From: Empedobacter sedimenti
Lineage (GTDB): Bacteria > Bacteroidota > Bacteroidia > Flavobacteriales > Weeksellaceae
Length of the DNA stretch: 64,000 nucleotides
Assembly (NCBI RefSeq): GCF_030005555.1
Contig: NZ_JASCQG010000008.1
Span: 98,650 to 162,649 of the forward strand
Direction: 5' to 3'
The notes under the pieces are model-generated. The model was not told where the DNA came from. It saw nothing but the letters and a program-made list of their open reading frames with translations, and did not search any database. Position numbers and translations under genes: made by a program. Positions 33,711 to 43,968 of the stretch are shown piece after piece (position 1 is the first letter of the stretch; each line of letters begins with the position of its first letter).

Positions 33711-33747
33711 AAAGGATTTAAACAAAATTGTTTAAATCCTTTTTTTA
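33711..33747 (+). terminator. Terminator of tRNA-Leu
   Basis: A 13-bp stem, aaaggatttaaac (33711-33723) with gtttaaatccttt (33730-33742), then a T-run. Confidence 0.9.
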
Positions 33748-33811
33748 TTCAATTACATTTTAAGTATATTTCAAAGAATTGATTATATTTAACCTTTAAA
33801 TTGGTTGGTTT

Positions 33812-33925
33812 ATGTATTCTAAAAGAAAAAGAAATTTAAAATCTGGAGGAAGCAATATTCCTTTTTTAGAGTTAATTCTTGTTGTAATAGTGATTATTAT
33901 CTTAATACTCGTTTTTGCTGTATAA
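33812..33925 (+). CDS. Predicted 37-residue single-pass membrane peptide
   Basis: An ATG at 33812 opens a frame of 37 codons ending TAA at 33923-33925. The product has a basic, Lys/Arg-rich N-terminus (MYSKRKRNLKSGGSNIP), then one hydrophobic helix of about 19 residues (LELILVVIVIIILILVFAV) to the very end. That is the classic layout of a small positive-inside membrane protein. It lies between the tRNA-Leu terminator and the CsbD gene. No clear Shine-Dalgarno or -7 box is visible. It could be chance in AT-rich DNA, but charge segregation and clean framing argue for a real gene. Confidence 0.5.
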   Translation: MYSKRKRNLKSGGSNIPFLELILVVIVIIILILVFAV

Positions 33926-34061
33926 AGCATAATTTCACGTTTGTCTGCTACCTTTTTTTCTACATCTTATTATTTAACAATACTTTATTACAACTTTTTC
34001 TCACTCATTTTATTTTTAATGTATATTCGATAGACAATCTATTAACTAAAAAAATAAAATT

Positions 34062-34304
34062 ATGGACAAATTAGAATTAGAAGGAAAATGGAATCAAATC
34101 AAAGGATCTGTTAAACAAAAATTTGGTGATTGGTTTGATAACGATGATACTTTTTTGAACGGAAAATTTGATGAAATCGTAGGAAAAATTCAAGAAAAAA
34201 CAGGAAAAACGGTTGACGAAATTGAAGATACAATCAGAAATTGGGTAGACAATGATGATGAAGCACAAGATCAGAATGATGATTTAAAAACGCCGCAAGC
34301 GTAA
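34062..34304 (+). CDS. CsbD family stress-response protein
   Basis: An 80-residue hydrophilic helical protein matching CsbD: LELEGKWNQIKGSVKQKFGDW, then NGKFDEIVGKIQEKTGK, with an acidic C-terminal tail (NDDEAQDQNDD). CsbD proteins are small, abundant general-stress proteins of unknown mechanism (SigmaB-controlled in Bacillus). It resembles in style the LEA-like protein at 672-1103. Monocistronic, or possibly with the 37-residue membrane peptide upstream; ended by a strong hairpin. Confidence 0.92.
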   Translation: MDKLELEGKWNQIKGSVKQKFGDWFDNDDTFLNGKFDEIVGKIQEKTGKTVDEIEDTIRNWVDNDDEAQDQNDDLKTPQA

Positions 34305-34325
34305 TTTTATCAAAAGATATAAAAT

Positions 34326-34357
34326 AAAAAGGTTCGGAAATATTTCCGAACCTTTTT
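34326..34357. terminator. Bidirectional terminator
   Basis: A 15-bp stem, aaaaaggttcggaaa (34326-34340) with tttccgaaccttttt (34343-34357), between convergent genes. Confidence 0.9.
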
Positions 34358-35474
34358 ATAATGGTTTACTAAATGTTTTTCGTCGTTTATGAATTACTGG
34401 TTCAAAGTTTTTCCACAATTGCTGTATTTTTAGATTTTCCTCTAAAAGTGGATTCGTTTCTAAAGTTTTTATGCCACGTGCTGTAAATCGATCATACAAT
34501 TCTTTAAAAATTAATGCATTTACGCCTTTATTTTGATAATGGGGATCAATTCCGATGAGATAAAACTCAACATGATCATTTTTCTTCTGAGCTTGCATTA
34601 AATGCCACCAACCAAACGGCAACAATTTTCCGTTCGTCTTTTGAAATGCTTTTGAAAAGGACGGCATTGTAACTGCAAACGCAATCATTTTACCATTTTT
34701 ATCTTTTACACATGAGATGAAATCTGGATGAATAAATTTTAGATATTTCTTTTTGTAATGTTCTACTTGGAATTTCTCTATCGGAACAAAGCTTTGCAAT
34801 TCAGCATAAGTAACATTCAACAAATCAAACATTTCGTCTACATACGGAAGCATTTCTTTGATAGAAGCAAAATGATACGTATCAATCTCGTAACGTTTTT
34901 TCAACATTTCGCATAATTTATCCATTTGTTGTACTTTTCCAAGATTGGATAACTCGATCGAGTATTCTAGCCATTCTGCTTCTGGTTTGTATCCTAAACG
35001 CTGAATGTAATTCGGATAATATTCAGGATTATACAAACCAATTAATGTTGCAATTTTATCAAATCCGTCTGTTAACATCCCAGCTTTATCCATATTCGAA
35101 AATCCCATAGGACCCTCTATATAAGTTAATTGCTTTTCTTTTCCGATGTTTTCAACAGTTGTTAATAACGCTTTTAAAATGTTAATATCATCTTTAAAGA
35201 TCAACCAACCGAAACGAATTTTAGGTTTCCCTAAATCTTTTACTTCAGTCCAGTTGATAATCGAAACAATTCGTCCTACGATTTCATTATTTTTATAGGC
35301 TAAGAAAAACTTTGCTTCAACCGTTCTAAATATTGCATTATCAGGTTCAAAACACGCTAATTCATCTTTTTTCAGCGTAGGAACCCAATACGGATTGTTT
35401 TTATAAACTTCAAAAGGTAAATCAACAAATTGCTTCATTTCTTTAGCCGATTTCGCCTCTTTTATTTGAATCAT
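34356..35474 (-). CDS. GNAT-like acyltransferase family protein (372 aa)
   Basis: A 372-residue cytosolic protein conserved in Bacteroidota, often annotated loosely as 'GTP cyclohydrolase' but with an acyltransferase-like build. The N-terminal half has VYKNNPYWVPTLKKDEL, AYKNNEIVGRIVSIIN and YIEGPMGFSNMDKAGMLTDGF; the C-terminal half has FYLIGIDPHYQNKGVNALIFKELYDR, a GNAT acetyl-CoA-loop-like segment, then TNPLLEENLKIQQLWKNF. The two halves suggest tandem GNAT folds. The substrate is unknown. Its stop region is shared with a terminator, and it lies 44 bases downstream of the DUF4833 gene on the same strand. Confidence 0.82.
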   Translation of the reverse strand: MIQIKEAKSAKEMKQFVDLPFEVYKNNPYWVPTLKKDELACFEPDNAIFRTVEAKFFLAYKNNEIVGRIVSIINWTEVKDLGKPKIRFGWLIFKDDINILKALLTTVENIGKEKQLTYIEGPMGFSNMDKAGMLTDGFDKIATLIGLYNPEYYPNYIQRLGYKPEAEWLEYSIELSNLGKVQQMDKLCEMLKKRYEIDTYHFASIKEMLPYVDEMFDLLNVTYAELQSFVPIEKFQVEHYKKKYLKFIHPDFISCVKDKNGKMIAFAVTMPSFSKAFQKTNGKLLPFGWWHLMQAQKKNDHVEFYLIGIDPHYQNKGVNALIFKELYDRFTARGIKTLETNPLLEENLKIQQLWKNFEPVIHKRRKTFSKPL

Positions 35475-35518
35475 ATATTCTTTATAATTTGACTTACTCT
35501 AATTTATGAAGTTTTATT

Positions 35519-36040
35519 TTAGAGAGCAATTTTCTCTTGTACAGATTTGCCATTTTTGTCTTTCCCGTAAAACATGATGTAATCTAATTTTACCGAAATT
35601 CCTGTTGTTCCTTTTTTCTGTTTCAGAAAAACTCTATTCAACGTCATCAGTTTATTGTTAACCGTTGTTTGTACAATAGGCTTGTGACTCGAATTTAATT
35701 TCAATGTTAATTTTTGATTTGGATAAGATACAAGAGTTAACTCGTAGACATTTTTTTCTATTTTTTTAACATTCAATCCATACGCTAACTTTCTCTGAAT
35801 AGAAGAAAGCGGTTTTTTTTCTCCATTCTCAGCATATAAAATGCGGTAAATATCAACTGGATCAGAATCATCTAAAACACCTTTACTCGCAAAAACAGCA
35901 TCGTAAACAAATGTATTTTTATTCTCGTTGTGTTGAATGTAAAATAATCTATTCTCCGATTTTGGTGGTACCGGATAGCCTTCTTGAGCATTCACAATAA
36001 AAGAAAAAAGTAAAAAATAGGTGTAAAAAAAATATTTCAT
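35519..36040 (-). CDS. DUF4833 domain secreted protein
   Basis: A 173-residue protein with a signal peptide (MKYFFYTYFLLFSFIVNAQ) and a beta-rich domain: PPKSENRLFYIQHNENKNTFVYDA, DPVDIYRILYAENGEKKPLS and QRKLAYGLNV, the pattern of DUF4833. The function is unknown; it should be periplasmic. It lies 48 bases downstream of the membrane-protein gene at 36089-36688 on the same strand. Confidence 0.85.
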   Translation of the reverse strand: MKYFFYTYFLLFSFIVNAQEGYPVPPKSENRLFYIQHNENKNTFVYDAVFASKGVLDDSDPVDIYRILYAENGEKKPLSSIQRKLAYGLNVKKIEKNVYELTLVSYPNQKLTLKLNSSHKPIVQTTVNNKLMTLNRVFLKQKKGTTGISVKLDYIMFYGKDKNGKSVQEKIAL

Positions 36041-36088
36041 AACAATATGTTTAATTTTTAAAAGTTATGAAATTTTTAGGCTAAAACC

Positions 36089-36688
36089 TTAAATCCAGAT
36101 AAAAATTTTAGTCAATTTGACTTGAATTATATCATTTTGATCAAAAAAATCTTGCGGAAATTTGATTAAATCTGAAACTTCTATTTTTTCATCATCCTTA
36201 ACAAATATGTATTTGCTATGAAATGAATTTGATCTTTTCCAATTCTTGAAAGTAATATGTTCAATTTGAAGAGCTGAATCATTTAAATCAATCTTTTTGA
36301 CAATCTCTTTTTCTTTAATTAATAAATAATTTTCTTTTCTATTGTAATAAATCGCTCTTTTAGACTCTTTCCAATAATGATTATACGAGTTAAGAAGTGG
36401 GAAAATAAAAATAGTTCCAAAAAATAAAGCGACAATTCCAACTAAAAAATTAGTCAAAGAAAAACTTCCAAATAACATTGTAAAAGAGATAAATAAAAAA
36501 ACTAAACTTAACCCGAAAAACATCAACGAATTGATGATAGAGAAGTAATCTAAAAATCCAATTTTTAATCTTAAAACTTCATCATCAATGTGTTTATTCT
36601 CTCTTTGGGAAGATATTATTAATAGTAAAATAGGTAGAAATATAATGCAAAAAAGTAGGGAGAGTACAATTATATTTTCTGTACTCAT
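36089..36688 (-). CDS. Hypothetical membrane protein with PH-like C-terminal domain
   Basis: I do not recognise this family. It has 199 residues with three membrane segments at about 6-28, 50-72 and 80-102, then a soluble domain of about 95 residues in short beta strands (AIYYNRKENYLLIKEKEIVKK, SKYIFVKDDEKIEVSDL) that looks like a bacterial PH-type fold. Its start codon overlaps the stop of the upstream DedA gene, so it is translationally coupled to it. Confidence 0.75.
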   Translation of the reverse strand: MSTENIIVLSLLFCIIFLPILLLIISSQRENKHIDDEVLRLKIGFLDYFSIINSLMFFGLSLVFLFISFTMLFGSFSLTNFLVGIVALFFGTIFIFPLLNSYNHYWKESKRAIYYNRKENYLLIKEKEIVKKIDLNDSALQIEHITFKNWKRSNSFHSKYIFVKDDEKIEVSDLIKFPQDFFDQNDIIQVKLTKIFIWI

Positions 36689-37332
36689 TATACTTTTCGC
36701 TTACTTTTTTCTTTGATAAATTCTACAATAATCGGAACTAAAGAAAAAACAATAATTGCCATGACAACAATTTCGAAATTGTTTTTGATAAATGGAATTG
36801 TTCCTAAAAAATAGCCAGCTAATGTTATTCCGATAACCCAAATTGTTCCACCTAAAAAATTGTATTTGATAAATGTACCATAATGCATTTTAGAAATTCC
36901 TGCAACAAAAGGCGCAAGCGTTCTTACAATCGGAACAAAACGAGCGATGACAATTGTTTTAGAGCCATATTTTGTAAAGAAATCTTCGGTTTTCTGAATA
37001 GCAGAATCTTGAATGATTCGTCTTCCGAAAATTTTGGCTGTAACTAATTTCGTTCCTAAGGTTTTCCCAATCGTATAATTGACTGTATCTCCTGCAATCG
37101 CTGCAACCCAAAGCAATGCTAAAACGATGTAAATATTAAGTTGATCTGGAAATGCAGCAGCCAACATACCTGCCGCAAATAAAAGCGAATCGCCAGGTAA
37201 AAAAGGCATGACAACCAAACCTGTTTCGATAAAAATTAAGAGAAATAAAATTAAATAAAACCAATTTTGATATTCGTTCAAAATGGTTTCTAAATATTTA
37301 TCGATATGTAGTATGTAATCTAAAATTTCCAT
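36688..37332 (-). CDS. DedA family membrane protein (paralogue 2)
   Basis: A 214-residue DedA protein, a lipid-flippase-related (VTT/SNARE-associated) membrane family needed for envelope homeostasis and, in some bacteria, recycling of undecaprenyl phosphate or phosphatidylethanolamine. FIETGLVVMPFLPGDSLLFAAGML near residue 40 and FFTKYGSKTIVIARFVPIVRTLAPFVAG near residue 120 are family signatures, with the key F/LPGD and RFxPxxR motifs. It is closely similar throughout to the neighbouring gene at 37377, from which it is separated by a terminator. The downstream membrane protein overlaps its stop. Confidence 0.94.
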   Translation of the reverse strand: MEILDYILHIDKYLETILNEYQNWFYLILFLLIFIETGLVVMPFLPGDSLLFAAGMLAAAFPDQLNIYIVLALLWVAAIAGDTVNYTIGKTLGTKLVTAKIFGRRIIQDSAIQKTEDFFTKYGSKTIVIARFVPIVRTLAPFVAGISKMHYGTFIKYNFLGGTIWVIGITLAGYFLGTIPFIKNNFEIVVMAIIVFSLVPIIVEFIKEKSKRKV

Positions 37333-37343
37333 GATTTAAAGGT

Positions 37344-37370
37344 ATAAAAAAACTCGACCGAAGTCGAGTT
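37344..37370 (-). terminator. Terminator between the two DedA genes
   Basis: Stem aactcgac (37351-37358) with gtcgagtt (37363-37370); on the minus strand it has a UUCG loop and a T-run. Confidence 0.88.
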
Positions 37371-37376
37371 AAATTT

Positions 37377-38042
37377 TTATTCTTGTTCTTGTTCAGCTAT
37401 CTTTTTTTTGCCGAACTTTTCTTTTATTACTTCTATTACAATTGGAAGAACTGAGGCAATTGTGATTCCTAAAATTACTTTAGAAAAATTGTTTTGCACC
37501 CATTCTATATTTCCTAAAAAGTATCCAATAAGTGTTAAACCAACAACCCATAAAATAGCTCCGATCACATTATAAGTGATAAAAATAGAGTATCCCATAC
37601 GTCCGATACCCGCAACGAAAGGTGCTAAAGTACGTACAATTGGTACAAAACGAGCAATTACAATCGTTTTAGAACCGTATTTTTCGTAGAATTCGTGCGT
37701 TTTATTGATATGTTCTTCTTGGATGAAATTTTTACCAAAAATCTTCACTTTAGTTGCTTTATAACCAACTTTCTTACCGATTGTATAATTCAACGTATCA
37801 CCGAGTATGGCGGCTACCAAAAGAATTGCAATCATAATCCATACATTCATATCATTTGTTTCTTGCGCAGCTAACATACCTGCCGCAAACAATAGTGAAT
37901 CACCAGGTAAAAATGGCATCACAACCACACCTGTTTCCACGAAAATGATTAAAAATAAAATTGCATAAAGCCACAAACCATATTCGTTAGCAAACTCTGC
38001 TAAATGCTGGTCGATATGCATAATAAAGTCAAAAAGACTCAT
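37377..38042 (-). CDS. DedA family membrane protein (paralogue 1)
   Basis: A DedA protein of 221 residues when started at the ATG at 38042 (MSLFDFIMHIDQHLAEF), which aligns with the start of paralogue 2; an ATG at 38054 would add four residues. It has the same motifs as its neighbour: VETGVVVMPFLPGDSLLFAAGML and YEKYGSKTIVIARFVPIVRTLAPFVAG. The two copies differ mainly in loops and C-terminal tail (here KKKIAEQEQE), a tandem duplication. It follows yraN by about 20 bases on the same strand, and its transcript is closed by the terminator before paralogue 2. Confidence 0.94.
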   Translation of the reverse strand: MSLFDFIMHIDQHLAEFANEYGLWLYAILFLIIFVETGVVVMPFLPGDSLLFAAGMLAAQETNDMNVWIMIAILLVAAILGDTLNYTIGKKVGYKATKVKIFGKNFIQEEHINKTHEFYEKYGSKTIVIARFVPIVRTLAPFVAGIGRMGYSIFITYNVIGAILWVVGLTLIGYFLGNIEWVQNNFSKVILGITIASVLPIVIEVIKEKFGKKKIAEQEQE

Positions 38043-38063
38043 AAATACTTCCATAAAAGTTGA

Positions 38064-38429
38064 TTAAATTTCTGAAGCATCAAAAGCATTTTTGATATGA
38101 TTTACGCTCCAAGATTGTTGTTTTTTTAAAAGTGCTAAAATATCAAATCTTACTTCAGAAATAAAATTATTTTTCTGAATAAAATCATCTGCAGCAAGAA
38201 TTAACAATTTCTTTTTCTTTACATTAACTGCTTCTTCTGGTTGAGAAATATAATTTGAAGTTCGACTTTTTACTTCTATAATAACAATTTCATTTTCGTA
38301 CTGAGCAATGATATCAATTTCAGCTTTTCGAAAAAAGTAATTTCTTGCCAATATTTTATACCCATTTTGGATAAGATAATTCGCTGCAAATTCTTCTGCT
38401 TCTTTACCAAAATCGTAGCTCGTACTCAC
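38064..38429 (-). CDS. YraN family protein (UPF0102, endonuclease-like)
   Basis: A 121-residue protein of the restriction-endonuclease-like YraN family: GKEAEEFAANYLIQNGYKILARNYFFRKAEIDII, then NEIVIIEVKSRTS, which holds the nuclease motif D...ExK (IDII / EVK). The family is near-universal but the function is unsettled; a role in DNA repair or RNA processing is assumed. It is 9 bases downstream of upp in a leftward operon of ldcA-upp-yraN-dedA. Confidence 0.9.
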   Translation of the reverse strand: MSTSYDFGKEAEEFAANYLIQNGYKILARNYFFRKAEIDIIAQYENEIVIIEVKSRTSNYISQPEEAVNVKKKKLLILAADDFIQKNNFISEVRFDILALLKKQQSWSVNHIKNAFDASEI

Positions 38430-38438
38430 ACTTATGTC

Positions 38439-40017
<1,579 letters not shown>

Positions 40018-40052
40018 TATTTCTATAAAATTTATGTAAAGTTAAAAACAAA

Positions 40053-40083
40053 AAAAAGACGAACTACAAGCGTTCGTCTTTTT
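40053..40083 (-). terminator. Terminator of TonB receptor 3
   Basis: Stem aaaaagacgaac (40053-40064) with gttcgtcttttt (40072-40083), just past the receptor stop codon. Confidence 0.88.
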
Positions 40084-40107
40084 GTTATGATAATGAAAAA
40101 TGTTTCT

Positions 40108-42627
40108 TTAGAAATTGTAAGTTACACCTGCATTCCAAGTTCTTCCATTCCCCCAGAAGTAACCGTAGTTATCTTTACGAGAAATGTATTGATCATTGAA
40201 TAAGTTTTTGATGTTACCTCTAAATTTAATAGACTGACTATTTGTAATCTTGAAGTTATACGACATTCCTAAATCTACAGTTGCAAATGGGTTAATACTT
40301 GCATTTTTGTATTTATCTCCTTTGATATTTGCCTTTGCAACATCAGCAACATTTACGTTTTCGTATAAACGAGCGTAGTAATTAAAGTCTGTATCAAAAG
40401 ATAAAGCTTTTGTTACTTTTACTTTAGTACCCATACCAAATGTAAATTGAGCAGCATTACCAACTCTTACACCGTCTAAGTTACCTTTTCCGTTCTCTGT
40501 ACCTGCAACAATTTCTTGTGTATCAGTATCTTGAACTTGGTAAGTAAAATCTCCTTGGTATCTCCAATCTCCTGCAGACGCATAACCTCTAATTGTCCAA
40601 TCACGTGTTACTTTAGCATCAAAATCTACCTCTAAACCTTTGTGTACTTGAGATAAATTATTTAATAAGTAACGTACATTTTTGTGAATTTGATTATTAG
40701 AGTCTGTAAAATCTTTATCATTATAAGTATCAGCTCTATTATCCCATTCAGTATAATATGCATTAATATTAACTCTTAATGTACGAGTTTTGTAACGGTA
40801 ACCAGCTTCAATACTTTGAATTTCTTCGTTTTTAACTGTTGGCTCAACAAAAGTAACTGTATTACGTACAAACATATTATTTAAATATGGTTGACGAGAG
40901 TATTTACCTCCATTAACAAAAACGCTATTTTCTTTATTTAAATTAATAGAGAAACCAGCTTTTAAATTATAACCAATTTCTGTGCGCTCACCTGAATAAG
41001 CTTTACCGTTTTTAAATTTGATACCTTGTTTTTCTGCAGATTCTGCAGTATAGTTCCAGTTATCATATTTTTCATACTCTTGCCAAGATAAAGCACCTTG
41101 GAAGAATGCTGAGAACAATTCGTTTGAGTATTCAGCTTGTCCAAAGAAACCTTGATAGTTAATTCTTTCTGAATTATCAAATCCTATTCTTTCGCTGTGT
41201 TTAGCTTTATTGAATAAAGAATTCCAAGGGCTTGAGCTAAATGTTTTGTCAACTACATAATCTTTTGAACGTTGTACATTAGATGCAGCACGACCAGAAG
41301 CTCCTAATAAATTATTTAATTGCTGATAGTGTTCACCTTCGTAAAAACGAATATCAGTACCTACATTGAACGTTAATCCTTTCTTTGTATCGAATGTTAA
41401 GTTAGAAACTCCTCCATACCAGAAGTGATTGTTAACAGAAGATGCTAAAACAGTACCGTTATTTCCATTAGAAATTCCGTTTGTTAAGCCTTTATTCATT
41501 GTAGCTAATACATCCCAATCAATCTCTCCGTTTGCTTTATAACCACCATCAGTATATCCAGGTCCGTTACCTAAAGTACCAACACCTCCACCAGTACCAG
41601 TAGATGCATAAATTACTGTAGATAAAGATAAGTTTTCATTAATCGCAAAATCCCAGTTTAAGTTAGCAACTGGCTTGTGATAATAATTTGTTCTAGCAGA
41701 TAAAGCCTCACCATTATAGAAACCGTAATTAGAGTTTCCTAAACGACCTGTAATATCATAACCTGGAGTAGCAATAATACTTTTATTAACTCCATTTACT
41801 TTAATGTTACGGTATTGAGTATCCATTGGTTTAGAAAAATTCTGACCGTGTTCTTGTGGAGCACCAAAAATCATAAAGTTAAATGTATGACGTTCGTTTG
41901 GCTTAAATCCAACAGAAACAAAGTAAGATTGTCCTTTACCTTCTGTACCACGTGCAAAACTTCTGTGAGCAGACCAGTTATCAAACATGAAAGAAGCTCC
42001 CCACTTACCTTTCATACCTGTATTATAACCAATTGTTTGTTTTTGGTAAGAATCATTTCCTGTTAAATAACGTACAAAACCACCTTCTTTTTTATCAGTT
42101 GCTTTTGTTACAATATTCACAGTTCCACCAACTGAAGAAATTGCTAATTTAGACGATCCTAAACCACGTTGAGAATCAATTACATTTGCAATATCAGAAA
42201 CTGATTGCCAGTTTGACCAATATAAACTTCCGTTATCCATTCCATTGATAGGTTGCCCATTCAATAAAAATGCAGTGTTTGATTGATCAAAACCTCTCAT
42301 ATACATTTTTGCATCACCAAAACCTGAGGCTTGATCTGCAACATAAATAGATGGTGAATTTTTTAATAATTCAGGAAACTCAACATTCCCAACTCCTTTA
42401 TCAAGGATCTCTTCACGAGTAATAACTGTAGATGCAACAGGAGTCTTACGATTTTCTGCAACATCGATTACACCTTTACCAATAATTAATGTCTCGCTTA
42501 AGTTTACGTTTTCTTGCTCTTGTTCAACCTTTGTAGAATCTGTTGGTTCAACAACTTGAGCGAAAGATAATGATGCCGTTAAGGCAAAAGCTCCTACCAA
42601 TAAAAGCTTTACTGAGTTTAACCTCAT
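40108..42627 (-). CDS. TonB-dependent receptor (839 aa)
   Basis: An outer-membrane receptor with signal peptide about 1-23 (TASLSFAQ), a linker with TLIIGKGVIDVAENRKTPVA, a plug about 60-190 (EFPELLKNSPSIYV, MYMRGFDQSNTAFLLNGQPI, SQRGLGSSKLAISSVGGTVN) and a long barrel ending in Phe (AGVTYNF). It has neither CarboxypepD_reg domain nor SusD partner. The plug is like those of catecholate siderophore or metal-chelate receptors of Bacteroidota, but the substrate is not clear. Transcribed alone, with a large AT-rich region upstream. Confidence 0.92.
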   Translation of the reverse strand: MRLNSVKLLLVGAFALTASLSFAQVVEPTDSTKVEQEQENVNLSETLIIGKGVIDVAENRKTPVASTVITREEILDKGVGNVEFPELLKNSPSIYVADQASGFGDAKMYMRGFDQSNTAFLLNGQPINGMDNGSLYWSNWQSVSDIANVIDSQRGLGSSKLAISSVGGTVNIVTKATDKKEGGFVRYLTGNDSYQKQTIGYNTGMKGKWGASFMFDNWSAHRSFARGTEGKGQSYFVSVGFKPNERHTFNFMIFGAPQEHGQNFSKPMDTQYRNIKVNGVNKSIIATPGYDITGRLGNSNYGFYNGEALSARTNYYHKPVANLNWDFAINENLSLSTVIYASTGTGGGVGTLGNGPGYTDGGYKANGEIDWDVLATMNKGLTNGISNGNNGTVLASSVNNHFWYGGVSNLTFDTKKGLTFNVGTDIRFYEGEHYQQLNNLLGASGRAASNVQRSKDYVVDKTFSSSPWNSLFNKAKHSERIGFDNSERINYQGFFGQAEYSNELFSAFFQGALSWQEYEKYDNWNYTAESAEKQGIKFKNGKAYSGERTEIGYNLKAGFSINLNKENSVFVNGGKYSRQPYLNNMFVRNTVTFVEPTVKNEEIQSIEAGYRYKTRTLRVNINAYYTEWDNRADTYNDKDFTDSNNQIHKNVRYLLNNLSQVHKGLEVDFDAKVTRDWTIRGYASAGDWRYQGDFTYQVQDTDTQEIVAGTENGKGNLDGVRVGNAAQFTFGMGTKVKVTKALSFDTDFNYYARLYENVNVADVAKANIKGDKYKNASINPFATVDLGMSYNFKITNSQSIKFRGNIKNLFNDQYISRKDNYGYFWGNGRTWNAGVTYNF

Positions 42628-43101
42628 CTCTTGAAATAGTTTAAAAGTTTACTGACGCAAATTTCTACACTTTAAATGAGATTATTGTTAAATTATCGTA
42701 AAATTTTAAAAATTTAGTTAACAACTCTTCTTATAATTGTCAATTTATCTATTTTAATTACTTAATAATACAAATAACGCAATATTAAAGACTTCTTTTT
42801 ACAAAATTTAAATTTTTCTTTAACATTTTATTGAAAATAAACATTAATAATACGTTAAATTTTAACATTAAAAGAGGTTTTTAAAAGATGATTTTTCTAA
42901 TAAATTTTAAAATAACGAATTTTATTCAACTATTTAGAATCAGTTTTAATAAGTTTCGTATATAATCAACGAATTAATTTACAATAAAATAATCAATTAC
43001 AGCCAACAAATAAAAAAGAGCTTAATCAAAATAAGCTCTTTAATACAATATTATATAAATGATAATTTAATAATTCATCTACAAATGTTAAAGAAAAACA
43101 T
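42628..43101. other. AT-rich intergenic region (474 bp)
   Basis: The longest gene-free stretch. It holds the upstream region of TonB receptor 3 and, at 43015-43041, the hairpin after nadC. It is extremely AT-rich, with many A and T tracts. I found no canonical minus-strand TAnnTTTG box, no riboswitch core and no convincing open frame. Curved AT-tract DNA and an unrecognised regulator site are possible. Confidence 0.6.
43015..43041 (-). terminator. Terminator of the nad operon
   Basis: Stem aaagagctta (43015-43024) with taagctcttt (43032-43041), about 60 bases beyond the nadC stop. Confidence 0.7.
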
Positions 43102-43962
43102 CTATTTAATCGCTTTTAGACTCAAATCAAAGTTTGGAGCTGAATGAATAATTGCTCCTGACGAAATAAAATCTACACCCGTTTCGGCAATCTCACGAAC
43201 AGAATCTTTTGTAATTCCACCCGACGCTTCGGTTTTTGTTTGTCCATTAATATAAAGAACGGCTTCTTTCATCGTTTCTAGATCAAAATTATCTAACATG
43301 ATAAAGTCTACATTAGCTGCAAGTGCTTCTTTAACCTCGTCCATATTTCGTGTTTCCACTTCTATTTTTAGATGTAAATGATGTTTTGACAAATAGTCTT
43401 TGGTTTGCGCAACAGCCTTTGTGATATTTCCACAAAAATCAACGTGATTATCTTTCAACATCACCATATCATATAATCCAAAACGATGATTTTCTGCTCC
43501 ACCTATTTTAACCGCCCATTTTTCTAACATACGGAAATTTGGTGTCGTTTTTCTTGTATCCAAAATCTTTGCATTCGTTCCTTTTACCAACTCCATCATT
43601 TCATGCGCATAAGTAGCAATTCCTGACATACGCTGCATACAATTAAGTGCTAAACGTTCGCAAGTTAAAATAGACTGTGAAGATCCTTTAATTTTGAAGG
43701 CGATATCTCCAAACTGTACTTTATCACCATCATTTTTATAGGTCGTAACAGTTAAAGACGGATCAAAAGTGGCAAAAATTATTTTAGCTAATTCTATTCC
43801 AGCAATTATTCCGTTATCTTTTACTTTTAGTTCAGCTTCCTGAATTGCATCATACGGAACTGAAGCTAATGTAGAATGATCGCCATCGCCAACATCTTCT
43901 AAAAAAGCCTGACGAATAAATTGTTGTAGTTTTTCGTGTGTGATATATTGTGGAAAATCCAT
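43102..43962 (-). CDS. nadC: Quinolinate phosphoribosyltransferase (carboxylating)
   Basis: A 286-residue enzyme that makes nicotinate mononucleotide, CO2 and pyrophosphate from quinolinate and PRPP. Signatures: EDVGDGDHSTLASVP at the N-domain, CERLALNCMQRMSGIATYAHEM, DTRKTTPNFRMLEKWAVKIGG, HRFGLYDMVMLKDNH, and the C-terminal EASGGITKDSVREIAETGVDFISSG. Normal length. Last gene of the leftward operon C1 peptidase-nadA-nadB-hypothetical-nadC; its product feeds NadD (11.9 kb). Confidence 0.97.
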   Translation of the reverse strand: MDFPQYITHEKLQQFIRQAFLEDVGDGDHSTLASVPYDAIQEAELKVKDNGIIAGIELAKIIFATFDPSLTVTTYKNDGDKVQFGDIAFKIKGSSQSILTCERLALNCMQRMSGIATYAHEMMELVKGTNAKILDTRKTTPNFRMLEKWAVKIGGAENHRFGLYDMVMLKDNHVDFCGNITKAVAQTKDYLSKHHLHLKIEVETRNMDEVKEALAANVDFIMLDNFDLETMKEAVLYINGQTKTEASGGITKDSVREIAETGVDFISSGAIIHSAPNFDLSLKAIK

Positions 43963-43968
43963 TTTTAA

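Noticed and set aside
34356..35474. GTP cyclohydrolase
   Set aside because: No GTP cyclohydrolase zinc or GTP-site motif is visible; the sequence looks like GNAT-type folds, so the common database name seems wrong.
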